Below are positions 10,715 through 19,204 of a stretch of 62,232 nt of DNA, piece by piece. The notes beneath the pieces were generated by a model. That model was not told the DNA's origin. It saw only the letters and a list, made by a program, of their open reading frames with translations, and searched no databases. The stretch comes from Lentilactobacillus parafarraginis DSM 18390 = JCM 14109. GTDB taxonomy: Bacteria > Bacillota > Bacilli > Lactobacillales > Lactobacillaceae. The position numbers and the translations under genes are program-made. Each line of letters starts with the position of its first letter. The stretch's first letter is position 1. The stretch is from NCBI RefSeq assembly GCF_001435895.1, contig NZ_AZFZ01000011.1, positions 1 through 62,232 of the forward strand, given 5' to 3'.

Positions 10715-11959
10715 ATGGCAAATGTGCTTGTGATTGGATCAGGTGCCCGGGAACACGCAATTGCGGCGACTTTTACCCGCAGTCCTCAGGTTGAAAACGT
10801 GTACTGTGTTCCTGGAAATCCAGGAATGAAAAAGGACGGCATTCAAATCGCCAACATTGGCGAGACCGACTTTAAGAAGCTTGGCGACTTTGCGTTAAGC
10901 CGCGAAGTTGACTTAGTTTTTGTGGGCCCGGAAGTCCCGTTGGCAATGGGTGCGGTTGATACGTTAACCAAGCGCGGCCTACGAGTCTTCGGCCCCGGAC
11001 AGGCATCGGCTTGCCTTGAAAGTGACAAGACATTTGCCAAGCGCTTCATGAAGCGCAATGGGATTCCCACCGCTGCTTTCGGGACGTTCTCCGATTATGA
11101 TGACGCGGTTGCTTATGCCGATAAAATGGCATTGCCATTGGTTGTTAAAGAAAATGGGTTGGCTGCAGGGAAGGGCGTTACCATCGTCACTGAACGAGCC
11201 GATGTAAACCCACTGATTAAGAATGAGCTGGAAAAATCTGGCGAAGTTGTCATTGAAGAATATCTGAAGGGTGAAGAATTCTCCCTAATGTTATTTGTCG
11301 GTGGTGACAAACGGGTTATTCTGCCAATTTCTCAAGATCACAAGAAAATTCATGAGGGTGAAACCGGGCCAAACACCGGTGGCATGGGCGCCTACTCACC
11401 AGTGCCCCACATTACGGATGCGGTGCTTCAAGAAACCATTAAAACGGTGGTTGATCCAACCATGAAGGGCCTCGCTAATGAAGGCTTGGAGTTTGCCGGG
11501 GTCATCTACGTTGGCTGCATGCTGACTGATGATGGCATCAAGGTTATTGAGTACAACGTTCGTTTGGGCGATCCAGAAACTCAGGTTCTGCTGCCACAAT
11601 TAACCAGTGACTTCTATCAGAATGTTTCTGATTTAATTGACCATAAGCTGCCAAAGATGACTTGGCAGACCGAGGATTACTATCTGGGTGTCGTTATTGC
11701 GGCCCCAGGTTACCCGCAGGCGCCACAGCAGGAGATTCCCCTTCCTGACTTACCAGCTAACGTGTTCTACGCCGGGGTCACGAGCGAAAATCAAAAGTTA
11801 TTTAGTAAGGGCGGTCGGATTTTCACGATTGTCGACCATGCGGCAACCTTACAGGCGGCTCAGGACAAGGTATACGCCGAGTTGGCGCAGATTGATTTAT
11901 CAGATTTCTATTATCGAAAAGATATCGGCTTCCGCGATTTACAGAAGAGCCGGGTTTAA
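10715..11959 (+). CDS. purD: Phosphoribosylamine-glycine ligase PurD
   Basis: PurD makes GAR from phosphoribosylamine, glycine and ATP. The 414-residue ATP-grasp protein begins with NVLVIGSGAREHAI and has VKENGLAAGKGV, the GPNTGGMGAYSPVP segment and the metal-binding region NVRLGDPETQ. It has its own strong GGAGG ribosome binding site (around 10701). It is the last gene of the operon and is followed by a hairpin. Confidence 0.96.
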   Translation: MANVLVIGSGAREHAIAATFTRSPQVENVYCVPGNPGMKKDGIQIANIGETDFKKLGDFALSREVDLVFVGPEVPLAMGAVDTLTKRGLRVFGPGQASACLESDKTFAKRFMKRNGIPTAAFGTFSDYDDAVAYADKMALPLVVKENGLAAGKGVTIVTERADVNPLIKNELEKSGEVVIEEYLKGEEFSLMLFVGGDKRVILPISQDHKKIHEGETGPNTGGMGAYSPVPHITDAVLQETIKTVVDPTMKGLANEGLEFAGVIYVGCMLTDDGIKVIEYNVRLGDPETQVLLPQLTSDFYQNVSDLIDHKLPKMTWQTEDYYLGVVIAAPGYPQAPQQEIPLPDLPANVFYAGVTSENQKLFSKGGRIFTIVDHAATLQAAQDKVYAELAQIDLSDFYYRKDIGFRDLQKSRV

Positions 11960-11981
11960 TGATTGTTTGATAATAAAAGAC

Positions 11982-12034
11982 AACTAAACAGGGCGATTAC
12001 TCCCGATTTTTGGGAATAATTGCCCTGTTTAGTT
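11982..12034 (+). terminator. Hairpin after the purine operon
   Basis: Arms AACTAAACAGGGC (11982-11994) and GCCCTGTTTAGTT (12022-12034) are perfectly complementary, with a second inner stem of CTCCC and GGGA. The run after it is A/T-rich (ATATAT) rather than a clean T tract, so termination may be partial. Confidence 0.7.
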
Positions 12035-12800
12035 ATATATTGGGGTTCGTTAAGCCACCCCCGTCACCGGTTGATTGGATATGAGTTAACAGAATAACCG
12101 AATGGGGTGCGGATAAATTGGAAATGGTAGTTGGCTATTCAGAACCTGATAACTGACATTAAACAATAGATTGCGTGGATTTTTGTATCGCAGCAATTAT
12201 TGGCTACTGAAACTGTTGACAAGGATGGCTTTGATTCATTCTTCTACTCAATTCTCTATTTCAATTTATGGTGGAACATCCTTCGAAGGTCAGACTTCTT
12301 AATAGATCCACTGGTAGTTTAACCGGTAATTATAATTGTTAAGTGATTGCAATCTCAAAATAATGAATTCGGGAGCCAACGCTGAATGATTGATTCAAAT
12401 GCGATGTAATCTTTGATAGTAAGGTATTCTAAAAGGGACGTTTTAGTGTTTGCTGATTTTTGTAAGTTAGATTACCTGCTTTGATCAATTCATTGATTTG
12501 TTGGGCCCACGATTAAATAGTTCCTGTGCCGAACTCACCTCCGTTCCTTCATTTGGAATGTTTCACAAATGATTTATAAGAGAATCATAAAACATGGCGT
12601 TTCCTTTTTTAATACATATTTATTGTGAATTAGTAGCAATTCTGAAACTAGGGCGATCAATAATCCAGTGTTCTCGACGAAAATTTTCGGAAGTAGTCTC
12701 CAAAAAATGCGTGGTTGCACACTTAACGCGGTTTTAAGAATCTCCGAATCGATTTTCGAAATGTTAAATTCGATAAGTCATCCGAACAAATAAAATTAAT
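12035..12800. other. Long stretch without an intact gene
   Basis: No open frame with a ribosome binding site survives on either strand in this A/T-rich stretch. It contains a likely degraded small gene (12429-12595, reverse strand, listed separately), and its right end holds repeats that lead into the symporter promoter. Nothing else is recognised here. Confidence 0.5.
12429..12595 (-). pseudogene. Possible remnant of a small protein gene (stop plus frameshift)
   Basis: A reverse-strand ATG at 12595 follows AAGGAAA with good spacing and reads MFYDSLINHL, then hits TGA. The same frame continues as NIPNEGTEVSSAQELFNR, and a one-base shift continues it as WAQQINELIKAGNLTY...LKRPF before a TAG. 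Together they would make a protein of about 55 residues. The family is not recognised. A/T-rich DNA can mimic such fragments, so this is tentative. Confidence 0.3.
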
Positions 12801-12825
12801 CTTGACTTATGCGGATAAATAAAAT
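12783..12825 (+). promoter_or_regulatory. Tandem repeat upstream of symporter promoter (possible AraC half-sites)
   Basis: Two copies of a 14-bp element of form CGRAYAAATAAAAT (12783-12796 and 12812-12825) lie 29 bp apart on the same strand; the second covers the spacer and the first base of the -10. Direct repeats near the promoter are how AraC-family activators usually bind, and the operon contains an AraC gene. The link is inferred. Confidence 0.4.
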
Positions 12826-12830
12826 ATGAT
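12802..12830 (+). promoter_or_regulatory. Promoter of the GPH symporter operon
   Basis: -35 TTGACT (12802-12807) and -10 TATGAT (12825-12830) are 17 bp apart. The start point would fall at the beginning of the cre site that follows. Confidence 0.7.
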
Positions 12831-12834
12831 TCAC

Positions 12835-12849
12835 ATGTAAGCGTATTCT
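12835..12849 (+). promoter_or_regulatory. cre site (CcpA) at the transcription start
   Basis: ATGTAAGCGTATTCT fits the consensus WTGNAANCGNWNNCW at every position. It begins 5 bp after the -10 hexamer, a position that would let CcpA-HPr(Ser-P) block transcription when a preferred sugar is present. Confidence 0.75.
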
Positions 12850-12908
12850 ATGACGTTTTAGTGCTGCAGGCTCGATGAAAATCATCGAGAAGAAAGAGGG
12901 AAACCACT

Positions 12909-14306
12909 GTGGCATCTAATTCAGTTTCGGAGAAGTCAAGCTTCCGTGAGAAGGTTGGCTTCTGGGATTATCTAGGTTTTGGCGCTGGTGATATGGCGAT
13001 TAACTTCACCTTTGGATCACTAGGCGTGTTCGTTGTTTACTTCTATACGAACGTTGTTGGTTTGTCTGCCGGTGTTGTTGGGACGATGATGCTGGTCTCG
13101 CGTTCGTTTGATGGGATTATTGATATGGTCATTGGTGGCTTGGTCGATCGAACTCGTAGTCGATGGGGCAAGACCAGGCCTTGGTTGCTGTTTGGCGCCA
13201 TTCCATTTGCACTGTTGACGGTGATGATCTTTGCCGTTCCAGCTAATCTTGGTGGGGTTGGCAAAATTGCTTATGCGTTTATTTCGTATAATATTTTAAT
13301 GATTTCGTTCTCGTCAATCGCCATTCCATTTGGAACTTTGAATTCTCTCGTGACTCGTGATCGTCACCAGCGGGAAACATTTAACATCTTCAGAATGACC
13401 GAAGCCCAAATCGGATTGATTATTGTGACGAACTTGACGATGCCACTTGTCCAAATGTTTGGTGGTAAGCAATTCGGCTGGATCCTTGCCTATGCTTGCT
13501 TGGGTGTTGGCTCAGTTGCATTACTCTGGATCGTGTTCTTTACTCAACGTGAACGGGTTAGCGCAACGGTCGACGAAAATAATCAGGTTGAGACGCTTAA
13601 AGTTGGGCAACAGTTATCATTGATTTTTAAGAATAAATATTGGATGCTTGCATTCTTGTTTGCAATTGTGTTCAGTGTCACAACCGCATTTAATCAGTCA
13701 ACCATGGTTTATTTCGCCCAGTATGTTCTTCACGATAAAAACTTGGTTGGAATTATGAACGTTTTGTATTACGTTCCGACAATTTTAGGCTTCTTCGTTT
13801 CGGTTAAGTTATATGATCGATTTGGTAAGACTAAAATGATGGTGATCGGTGCTCTAATCAGTATCGTTGGTTACGCAATGCCAATCTTGATGCCAAATAG
13901 TGTCATCTATAACGAAATTGCTCAGGCGGTTAAAGGCCTTGGCCAGGCACCGTTACTTGGCGCACTTTGGGCATTGTTCCCAGATACCATCGAATATGGT
14001 CACTGGAAAACAGGTCATCGAATTGAAGGCCTCCTATACAGTGGCGGTAGTCTTGGACAAAAGCTTGGCTTAGGAATTGGAACGGCCACCGTTGGCTGGG
14101 TCCTTGGAATTGGCCACTATAATGGCGCATTAGCAAATCAACCGTTAAGTGCCATTCATGCGATTTACTGGATTTTCATTTACTTACCAGTTATTGCATT
14201 CGTTATCCAGCTAATTATTCTGCACTTCTACAAAATCGATGAAATTTATCCGCAGATTATGACTGATTTAAAGAATCATAAATTTGCTGACGGCGCTGAT
14301 AAATAG
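12909..14306 (+). CDS. GPH-family glycoside:cation symporter
   Basis: This 465-residue, about 12-helix membrane protein belongs to the glycoside-pentoside-hexuronide:cation symporter family. Signs are DYLGFGAGDMAINF at the start, the loop GGLVDRTRSRWGKTRPWLLFG near residue 80, and a C-terminal GHWKTGHRIEGLLYS segment. It lacks the EIIA-like domain of LacS. GTG 12909 is the start, with GAGG (12895-12898) upstream. It is co-transcribed with galM and an AraC regulator. The substrate is probably an arabinoside or related plant sugar, inferred from the adjacent GH127 cluster. Confidence 0.88.
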   Translation: MASNSVSEKSSFREKVGFWDYLGFGAGDMAINFTFGSLGVFVVYFYTNVVGLSAGVVGTMMLVSRSFDGIIDMVIGGLVDRTRSRWGKTRPWLLFGAIPFALLTVMIFAVPANLGGVGKIAYAFISYNILMISFSSIAIPFGTLNSLVTRDRHQRETFNIFRMTEAQIGLIIVTNLTMPLVQMFGGKQFGWILAYACLGVGSVALLWIVFFTQRERVSATVDENNQVETLKVGQQLSLIFKNKYWMLAFLFAIVFSVTTAFNQSTMVYFAQYVLHDKNLVGIMNVLYYVPTILGFFVSVKLYDRFGKTKMMVIGALISIVGYAMPILMPNSVIYNEIAQAVKGLGQAPLLGALWALFPDTIEYGHWKTGHRIEGLLYSGGSLGQKLGLGIGTATVGWVLGIGHYNGALANQPLSAIHAIYWIFIYLPVIAFVIQLIILHFYKIDEIYPQIMTDLKNHKFADGADK

Positions 14307-14326
14307 GGTGGAGGAAACTAATTACC

Positions 14327-15382
14327 ATGACAATTAATAGCATTGTTGGAACAAGTCAGAAATTCGATGAGTACCAGGGCCAACAAGTTGATAAGTTTAC
14401 CTTGGTCAATTCGCACCACGTTTCAGTTTCGGTTTTAACACTCGGATCAACGCTGTATGAACTGAACGTTCCTGATGCGAATGGTCAGCCACATAATATT
14501 GTTTTAAATTATCAGCATAGCGCGGACTACCTTAAAAATCCGTTCTACGTTTGCATGGCAATCGGCCGGGTAGCCGGACGAATTGCGAACGGCAAGCTAA
14601 ATATTGATGGCAAGTCGTATTCCTTGCCAACGAATGAAGGGACAACGACGCTTCATGGTGGGCCCCGAGGATTTAACACGTTCATCTGGCATGGAGAAAT
14701 TGTTAATCAGCATGGGAACGATGTTATCGTGATGCACCGGATTCAAACGGAAGTCGATGATCATTTTCCTGGTGACATGGATGTGACAATTACGTACTCC
14801 CTTTCAGATGATGATACCGTGGCGATTAAATTCGACGCTAAGGCAACTGAAGATACGGTGTTCAATCCAACGCAACACACTTACTTTAATCTTGGAAACA
14901 CCGATACAATTAAGCAGCACCTGATTAAAGTAAATTCATCAGAGGTCTTAGAGCTCGATGATAAGAAGATTCCGACCGCCAATCGAATTAACGTTAAGCA
15001 AACGCCGTGGGATTTCAGAATATTTCACCAGCTTGGCCGCGCTATCAAAGGGATGGATAACACGACTGAACATGGATTTGATGATGTCTTTGCGGTTGCT
15101 CCCGATAATAACCATATGATTGCGGAGCTGGAGGATCCCGAAACTAATCGAGCTGTAGCGATTGAGTCGCAGAGAAGTGGCATGATTATGTTTACGGCTA
15201 ATTCGTTTACCCATGATCATATGAACTTCGTTAGAACCAATGGAATTGGGATTCCGTACTTGGGGGTGGCGCTTGAGCCGATGACGTTACCAAAACCGGG
15301 ACAGGATCGGGACTTCTCCGAGATGATCCTTCGAAAGGGAGAACAACAAGAGGCCACCATTAAATACCATGTTTCCTATTAA
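14327..15382 (+). CDS. galM: Aldose 1-epimerase (mutarotase)
   Basis: Mutarotases interconvert alpha and beta anomers of free sugars. The 351-residue protein has the GalM hallmarks: GRVAGRIANGK, the TTLHGGPRGFNTFIW segment with the first catalytic His, NPTQHTYFNL with the second, and GFDDVF. It lies 20 bp after the symporter gene with a GGAGG site, so it likely acts on the sugar released from the imported glycoside. Galactose, glucose and arabinose are all possible substrates. Confidence 0.9.
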   Translation: MTINSIVGTSQKFDEYQGQQVDKFTLVNSHHVSVSVLTLGSTLYELNVPDANGQPHNIVLNYQHSADYLKNPFYVCMAIGRVAGRIANGKLNIDGKSYSLPTNEGTTTLHGGPRGFNTFIWHGEIVNQHGNDVIVMHRIQTEVDDHFPGDMDVTITYSLSDDDTVAIKFDAKATEDTVFNPTQHTYFNLGNTDTIKQHLIKVNSSEVLELDDKKIPTANRINVKQTPWDFRIFHQLGRAIKGMDNTTEHGFDDVFAVAPDNNHMIAELEDPETNRAVAIESQRSGMIMFTANSFTHDHMNFVRTNGIGIPYLGVALEPMTLPKPGQDRDFSEMILRKGEQQEATIKYHVSY

Positions 15383-15482
15383 AAGTCACTTTATTTAGAT
15401 TAGAGAATGAGGAAACGTCGACGTCTTGATCATAAAATCAGCTAATAGGCATTAGAGTGGTCGTTAATCGGGAGGGTCATTA

Positions 15483-16424
15483 ATGAAATGTTTCGTGTCT
15501 TCTACAGATATCCCCGTGATATTTAGAACTGGGGGGAAGTTTACAACCGATTCTTCATGGGAGTTCGATAAAGTCTGTGGCGATACTTACGAATTAATTA
15601 TTGGGATTAAGGGGCTTCTGTTCGTCACGATCGATGGGACATCATACGCCGTTAGACCTGACAATGCCCTACTTATCCCTCCTCAGGCTGTGGTTCAGGG
15701 GTCAAGTGATGGTGGCGGCTTATCGTTTCTTTGGTTGCGCTTTTGTCCAAAAGCCCATTCAGAGTACGCTGATATTAAGCGTGGACGGGTAAAGCAGTAT
15801 ATGGAGAATCAAGGCTGCCATTTATTTGCGTTACCCACCTTTTCACTGGCAAAAAATATTGAGAGATTAATTGTGATGTGTCACACATTATTGACTGACT
15901 ATCCCAGTGATGCGTTTCAATCCGAAGAACAAAATTTAACGATGATGTACATCCTGCTGAAAATTAGCAGTCAATTTTACGAGAAGGATCAGCAGGCGCT
16001 TCCGGGGGAAGTTCGAACCCGCCGGATTAAAACGTGGATTCTTGAGCATATGTGTGCTGACCTCTCAGTTGATGACGTTAGTACGCAGTTTGGCCTGTCG
16101 CAGCAGTATTTGTCGCGAATTTTTAGAGAGTTTGAAGGCAAAACCGTTTTTCAGTACATCAACGAGCAGCGGACGGCAGTAGCTCAATACCTCTTGTGCG
16201 AAACGCACCTGTCCGTGAAAGAAATTATTGGTTACTCCTACTTTCAAAATGAGCGCCAATTTTTACTGCAGTTCAAGAAGGTGACCGGGATGACCCCGAG
16301 TAAATTTCGAGAGGCGTTTGGTGGTATTCATCGAATGAACCCGCAAATTGATATGGGTGTTCCCTTATCAAGGAGAGCTAAAGCACTGGTGAGTCAGCTT
16401 GAGACATTGCCAGACCGAGGCTGA
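15483..16424 (+). CDS. AraC-family regulator, symporter operon
   Basis: The 313-residue protein has an N-terminal cupin-like sugar-sensing half (about 1-150, with YELIIGIKGLLFVTIDG and LLIPP) and a C-terminal double helix-turn-helix (about 200-295, with LSVDDVSTQFGLSQQYLSRIFREFEG and YSYFQNERQFLLQFKKVTGMTPSKFR). It probably activates the operon it ends, in response to the imported sugar. A second AraC gene of the same length faces it at 16530-17471. The ATG follows GGGAGG. Confidence 0.88.
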   Translation: MKCFVSSTDIPVIFRTGGKFTTDSSWEFDKVCGDTYELIIGIKGLLFVTIDGTSYAVRPDNALLIPPQAVVQGSSDGGGLSFLWLRFCPKAHSEYADIKRGRVKQYMENQGCHLFALPTFSLAKNIERLIVMCHTLLTDYPSDAFQSEEQNLTMMYILLKISSQFYEKDQQALPGEVRTRRIKTWILEHMCADLSVDDVSTQFGLSQQYLSRIFREFEGKTVFQYINEQRTAVAQYLLCETHLSVKEIIGYSYFQNERQFLLQFKKVTGMTPSKFREAFGGIHRMNPQIDMGVPLSRRAKALVSQLETLPDRG

Positions 16425-16529
16425 ACTGTTGGTGAATGGTCGAAAAAGGTGCTAGTCAATTAAAACGTTCGTTTTTCATCATTGAGGATGATGGAAAGCG
16501 GACGTTTTGTTTTGATGCGATTGATTAAG

Positions 16530-17471
16530 TTATCTTTTGGTGGGTGTCCCCGGATCTCGATCAAAGTCCAGCTGTTGCGTGATCTTTTCCGGTATTGGCA
16601 GCACGGGATCGATCACTGGGTTATTATGGTAAATCTTGCGGTACTTTGTCCGAAAAGTGCTGGGGGTTACGCCAGTCAATTTTTTGAACTGTTTCATGAA
16701 TAATTTATCGTCAGAAAAGTACGAGTAGGAGCTCACTTCTTTAATTGATAAATTCGTGCGGATAAGCAATGCCTTGGCGGTTTGAATCTTGAGGTGAACC
16801 ATGTAGTGCTTCGGGGACATGCCAACGTACTTCTTGAAGAGTCTGGAAACATATTGCGGGTTAAGTTCCGTTTCATTAGCGAGGTCCTTAAGAGTTGGTG
16901 AGCGGAAAATGTTGGTCCGGATCCACTCCTTCAGCTGGCTCACCAAGGCACTGTTGCGATCTTCGTTTTCCGGAACGTTTGTTGAATTGGCTAAATTCGT
17001 TAAGATGAGTGTCATTAGCAGGTTCTGCTGCTCTTGGCCAAACGGCTGCGAGGTATCAACCGCGAGTAATTGATGAGTCAGGATAATTAAATCATTAATA
17101 TCTGAGAAATGATAATGATACTGGACCGTGATTTCTTTGGGATGGGACGTGGCGCTAAGGACCTTTGTCCCCGAATCCGTTTTAATGTGATCGTTTGGCA
17201 ATAGAAAGTGCAGCCAATAGAATTCAATTTTTTTCGTTGAGGGCGCAGTTCCTCTCATAAAAGTGTAGGGCGGCACAATTAACACATCATTTGTGTTCAG
17301 GACAACATGATGATCGCCAATCATTAAATTGATTGGCCCGTGGACGCAAATCATGAGTTCATAATCACCTGGATGATAACGAGCCTTGTGTTTCCATCCC
17401 GGATCGGCAGAAAAGTTGCCGCCAACCATGAATGTGACAACTTGATCGTGGTCAAATGCTAATTGTGGCAT
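16530..17471 (-). CDS. AraC-family regulator, divergent from MFS-GH127 operon
   Basis: The 313-residue protein has the same plan as the AraC regulator that faces it: a cupin half with YELMICVHGPINLMIGD and LIVPPYTFMRG, and a C-terminal HTH pair with LKDLANETELNPQYVSRLFKKYVG and YSYFSDDKLFMKQFKKLTGVTPSTFR. ATG 17471 follows GGAG with 9-bp spacing; the upstream TTG overlaps that site and is not used. Its divergence from the permease-GH127 pair suggests it activates them. The two AraC proteins look like paralogs serving adjacent operons. Confidence 0.88.
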   Translation of the reverse strand: MPQLAFDHDQVVTFMVGGNFSADPGWKHKARYHPGDYELMICVHGPINLMIGDHHVVLNTNDVLIVPPYTFMRGTAPSTKKIEFYWLHFLLPNDHIKTDSGTKVLSATSHPKEITVQYHYHFSDINDLIILTHQLLAVDTSQPFGQEQQNLLMTLILTNLANSTNVPENEDRNSALVSQLKEWIRTNIFRSPTLKDLANETELNPQYVSRLFKKYVGMSPKHYMVHLKIQTAKALLIRTNLSIKEVSSYSYFSDDKLFMKQFKKLTGVTPSTFRTKYRKIYHNNPVIDPVLPIPEKITQQLDFDRDPGTPTKR

Positions 17472-17648
17472 GTTAAAAATCTCCAATCTACAAAAACAAG
17501 AAAACGACGATGCATATCCAAAAAGTACACCAAATATCTCGTTTTATTAACTGCGGAATTTGCCGAGGCTTAATAACCCGGTAATTCCTGCGAATGTTGC
17601 GTTTTTTACTCAAAATTTCTTCTCAACTTGTATTTTAGCATGAATTAA

Positions 17649-17663
17649 ATGTAAGCGCTCACT
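17649..17663 (+). promoter_or_regulatory. cre site in the AraC/MFS divergent region
   Basis: ATGTAAGCGCTCACT matches the cre consensus WTGNAANCGNWNNCW fully. It lies between the divergent AraC gene and the MFS-GH127 genes and should place one or both under CcpA control. Confidence 0.7.
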
Positions 17664-17821
17664 AAAATATCCTTTTTTGCCACCATATCTATTTTTTATG
17701 AGGTTTTTTTCTGGTTTTGAAATCGCTATCATTGATAATGTGATCACAAGGAATGCGAACTCAGCTGAATGATTTGTCGCATTAAATGATTTGAAGATTT
17801 GGTAGAAGGGAAGCATTAACG

Positions 17822-19168
17822 ATGTTGAAAAAGCACAAGCAGTTTGCTTCAACGGATGTGCCGGTGGGGGCCGTTGCCGATAATACGGTTGATCCCGATG
17901 CAATTTCTCCGGAAACTGGCAAGCCCTTTTCTAAGTTAACGGTTTTTCGATTTTTAGCAGCCTTTGTTATCTATGCTGTGCTTAATAACGCCGCTTTTAC
18001 AATTAACGGTGCCAATTTATTGCCCCAACATTTAAAAGATGTTGGAATGGCAAATCCGACGGCGGCATTTGGAATTATTACGTCAGTGACCTCACTGGTA
18101 TCACTCTTTGCCGGGTATATCTGGGGAACAATGTCTGATCGAACCCGTTCACGATTTGGGAAACGAACCCCATGGATTTTCTGGGGGTCAATCGTTGCCG
18201 GAATTGGTCTTTATCTCCTAGGGTCGTTTCAGACAACACTCAATTTGACCTTGGCCTATTGCTTTAATACCTTAGGTCAAAACGCGATTCAAACCCCAAT
18301 GTACGCTTTTATGGCTGACCGGGTACCAAAGAACGTTCGAGGCACGTTGTCAGCAGGACTGGGCGCTACGTCGATTGGATTGCCAATTGGTCAGTTCATC
18401 AGTTCTTATTTCTTAGGTCGTCCCTATCAAAACATCGGCTTCATTGTTGGTGGGGTATTAATTGCCTTATCCGGATTACTTGCCCTTGCAATTATTCCGC
18501 GTGAACGATCTTCAAAGGATGCTGAAATTCGTCAGGATAAAACCATTAAGGATGTCTTGGTAACGTTGCTGCCACCAAAGATGGCCGGGGCCCACGACTT
18601 CTACAAGTCATGTGCCGGTCGATTCCTGATTATGACGAGTTACACGATGGTGATGCAATACCTGCTTTACATCCTTGAAAACTACATTGGCCAGTCGACA
18701 ATTGATGCCGCAAAGTCAATGAACCGGTTATCAATGTTTACGCTGGTGGTATCACTGGTTGGCTTGGTTATTTCCGGGCCAATGTCAGATTACATCAAGC
18801 GTCGGAAGGTCCCAGTTGTTACTGGTGGGATTTTGATGATTGTCGGGACCCTGATTCCGTTATTTGTAAAATCAACAAACGGTGTCATTGCCTACGCAAT
18901 ATTTGCCGGTCTTGGCTACGGTGTTTATCTCGCTGTTGATGGGGCTTTGAACATGGATGTTATTCCAGAACAAGCCAAAATCGACAAGAATACCGGTAAA
19001 TACATCGGCTTTAGTAATTTGACCAACACCCTCGGGTTGACGGCCGCACCGATGGCAACTTCAATGATTGTGACCGCAACTGGTTCATACGTCCTCGCCT
19101 TCGTTGGATCAATCGCCGCAACGATTATCGGGATCTTCTTCATCTTAACCATCAAGCATGTAAAGTAG
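17822..19168 (+). CDS. MFS sugar permease (arabinoside uptake likely)
   Basis: This 448-residue protein has about 12 predicted helices after a 40-residue polar N-terminal tail. The loop GTMSDRTRSRFGKRTPWIFWG is typical of MFS/GPH-like sugar transporters. It is 36 bp upstream of the GH127 gene, so the likely cargo is an arabinose-containing oligosaccharide that GH127 cuts inside the cell. Direct evidence for the substrate is lacking. Confidence 0.8.
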   Translation: MLKKHKQFASTDVPVGAVADNTVDPDAISPETGKPFSKLTVFRFLAAFVIYAVLNNAAFTINGANLLPQHLKDVGMANPTAAFGIITSVTSLVSLFAGYIWGTMSDRTRSRFGKRTPWIFWGSIVAGIGLYLLGSFQTTLNLTLAYCFNTLGQNAIQTPMYAFMADRVPKNVRGTLSAGLGATSIGLPIGQFISSYFLGRPYQNIGFIVGGVLIALSGLLALAIIPRERSSKDAEIRQDKTIKDVLVTLLPPKMAGAHDFYKSCAGRFLIMTSYTMVMQYLLYILENYIGQSTIDAAKSMNRLSMFTLVVSLVGLVISGPMSDYIKRRKVPVVTGGILMIVGTLIPLFVKSTNGVIAYAIFAGLGYGVYLAVDGALNMDVIPEQAKIDKNTGKYIGFSNLTNTLGLTAAPMATSMIVTATGSYVLAFVGSIAATIIGIFFILTIKHVK

Positions 19169-19204
19169 TCAGTTTACTAATCAAAAAAAGAAAGCGTGAT
19201 TTTA

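Noticed and set aside
12780-12792. CCGAAC core resembling a PurBox upstream of the symporter gene
   Set aside because: Flanks do not match the PurBox consensus, and the core is better explained as part of the 14-bp direct repeat at this promoter.
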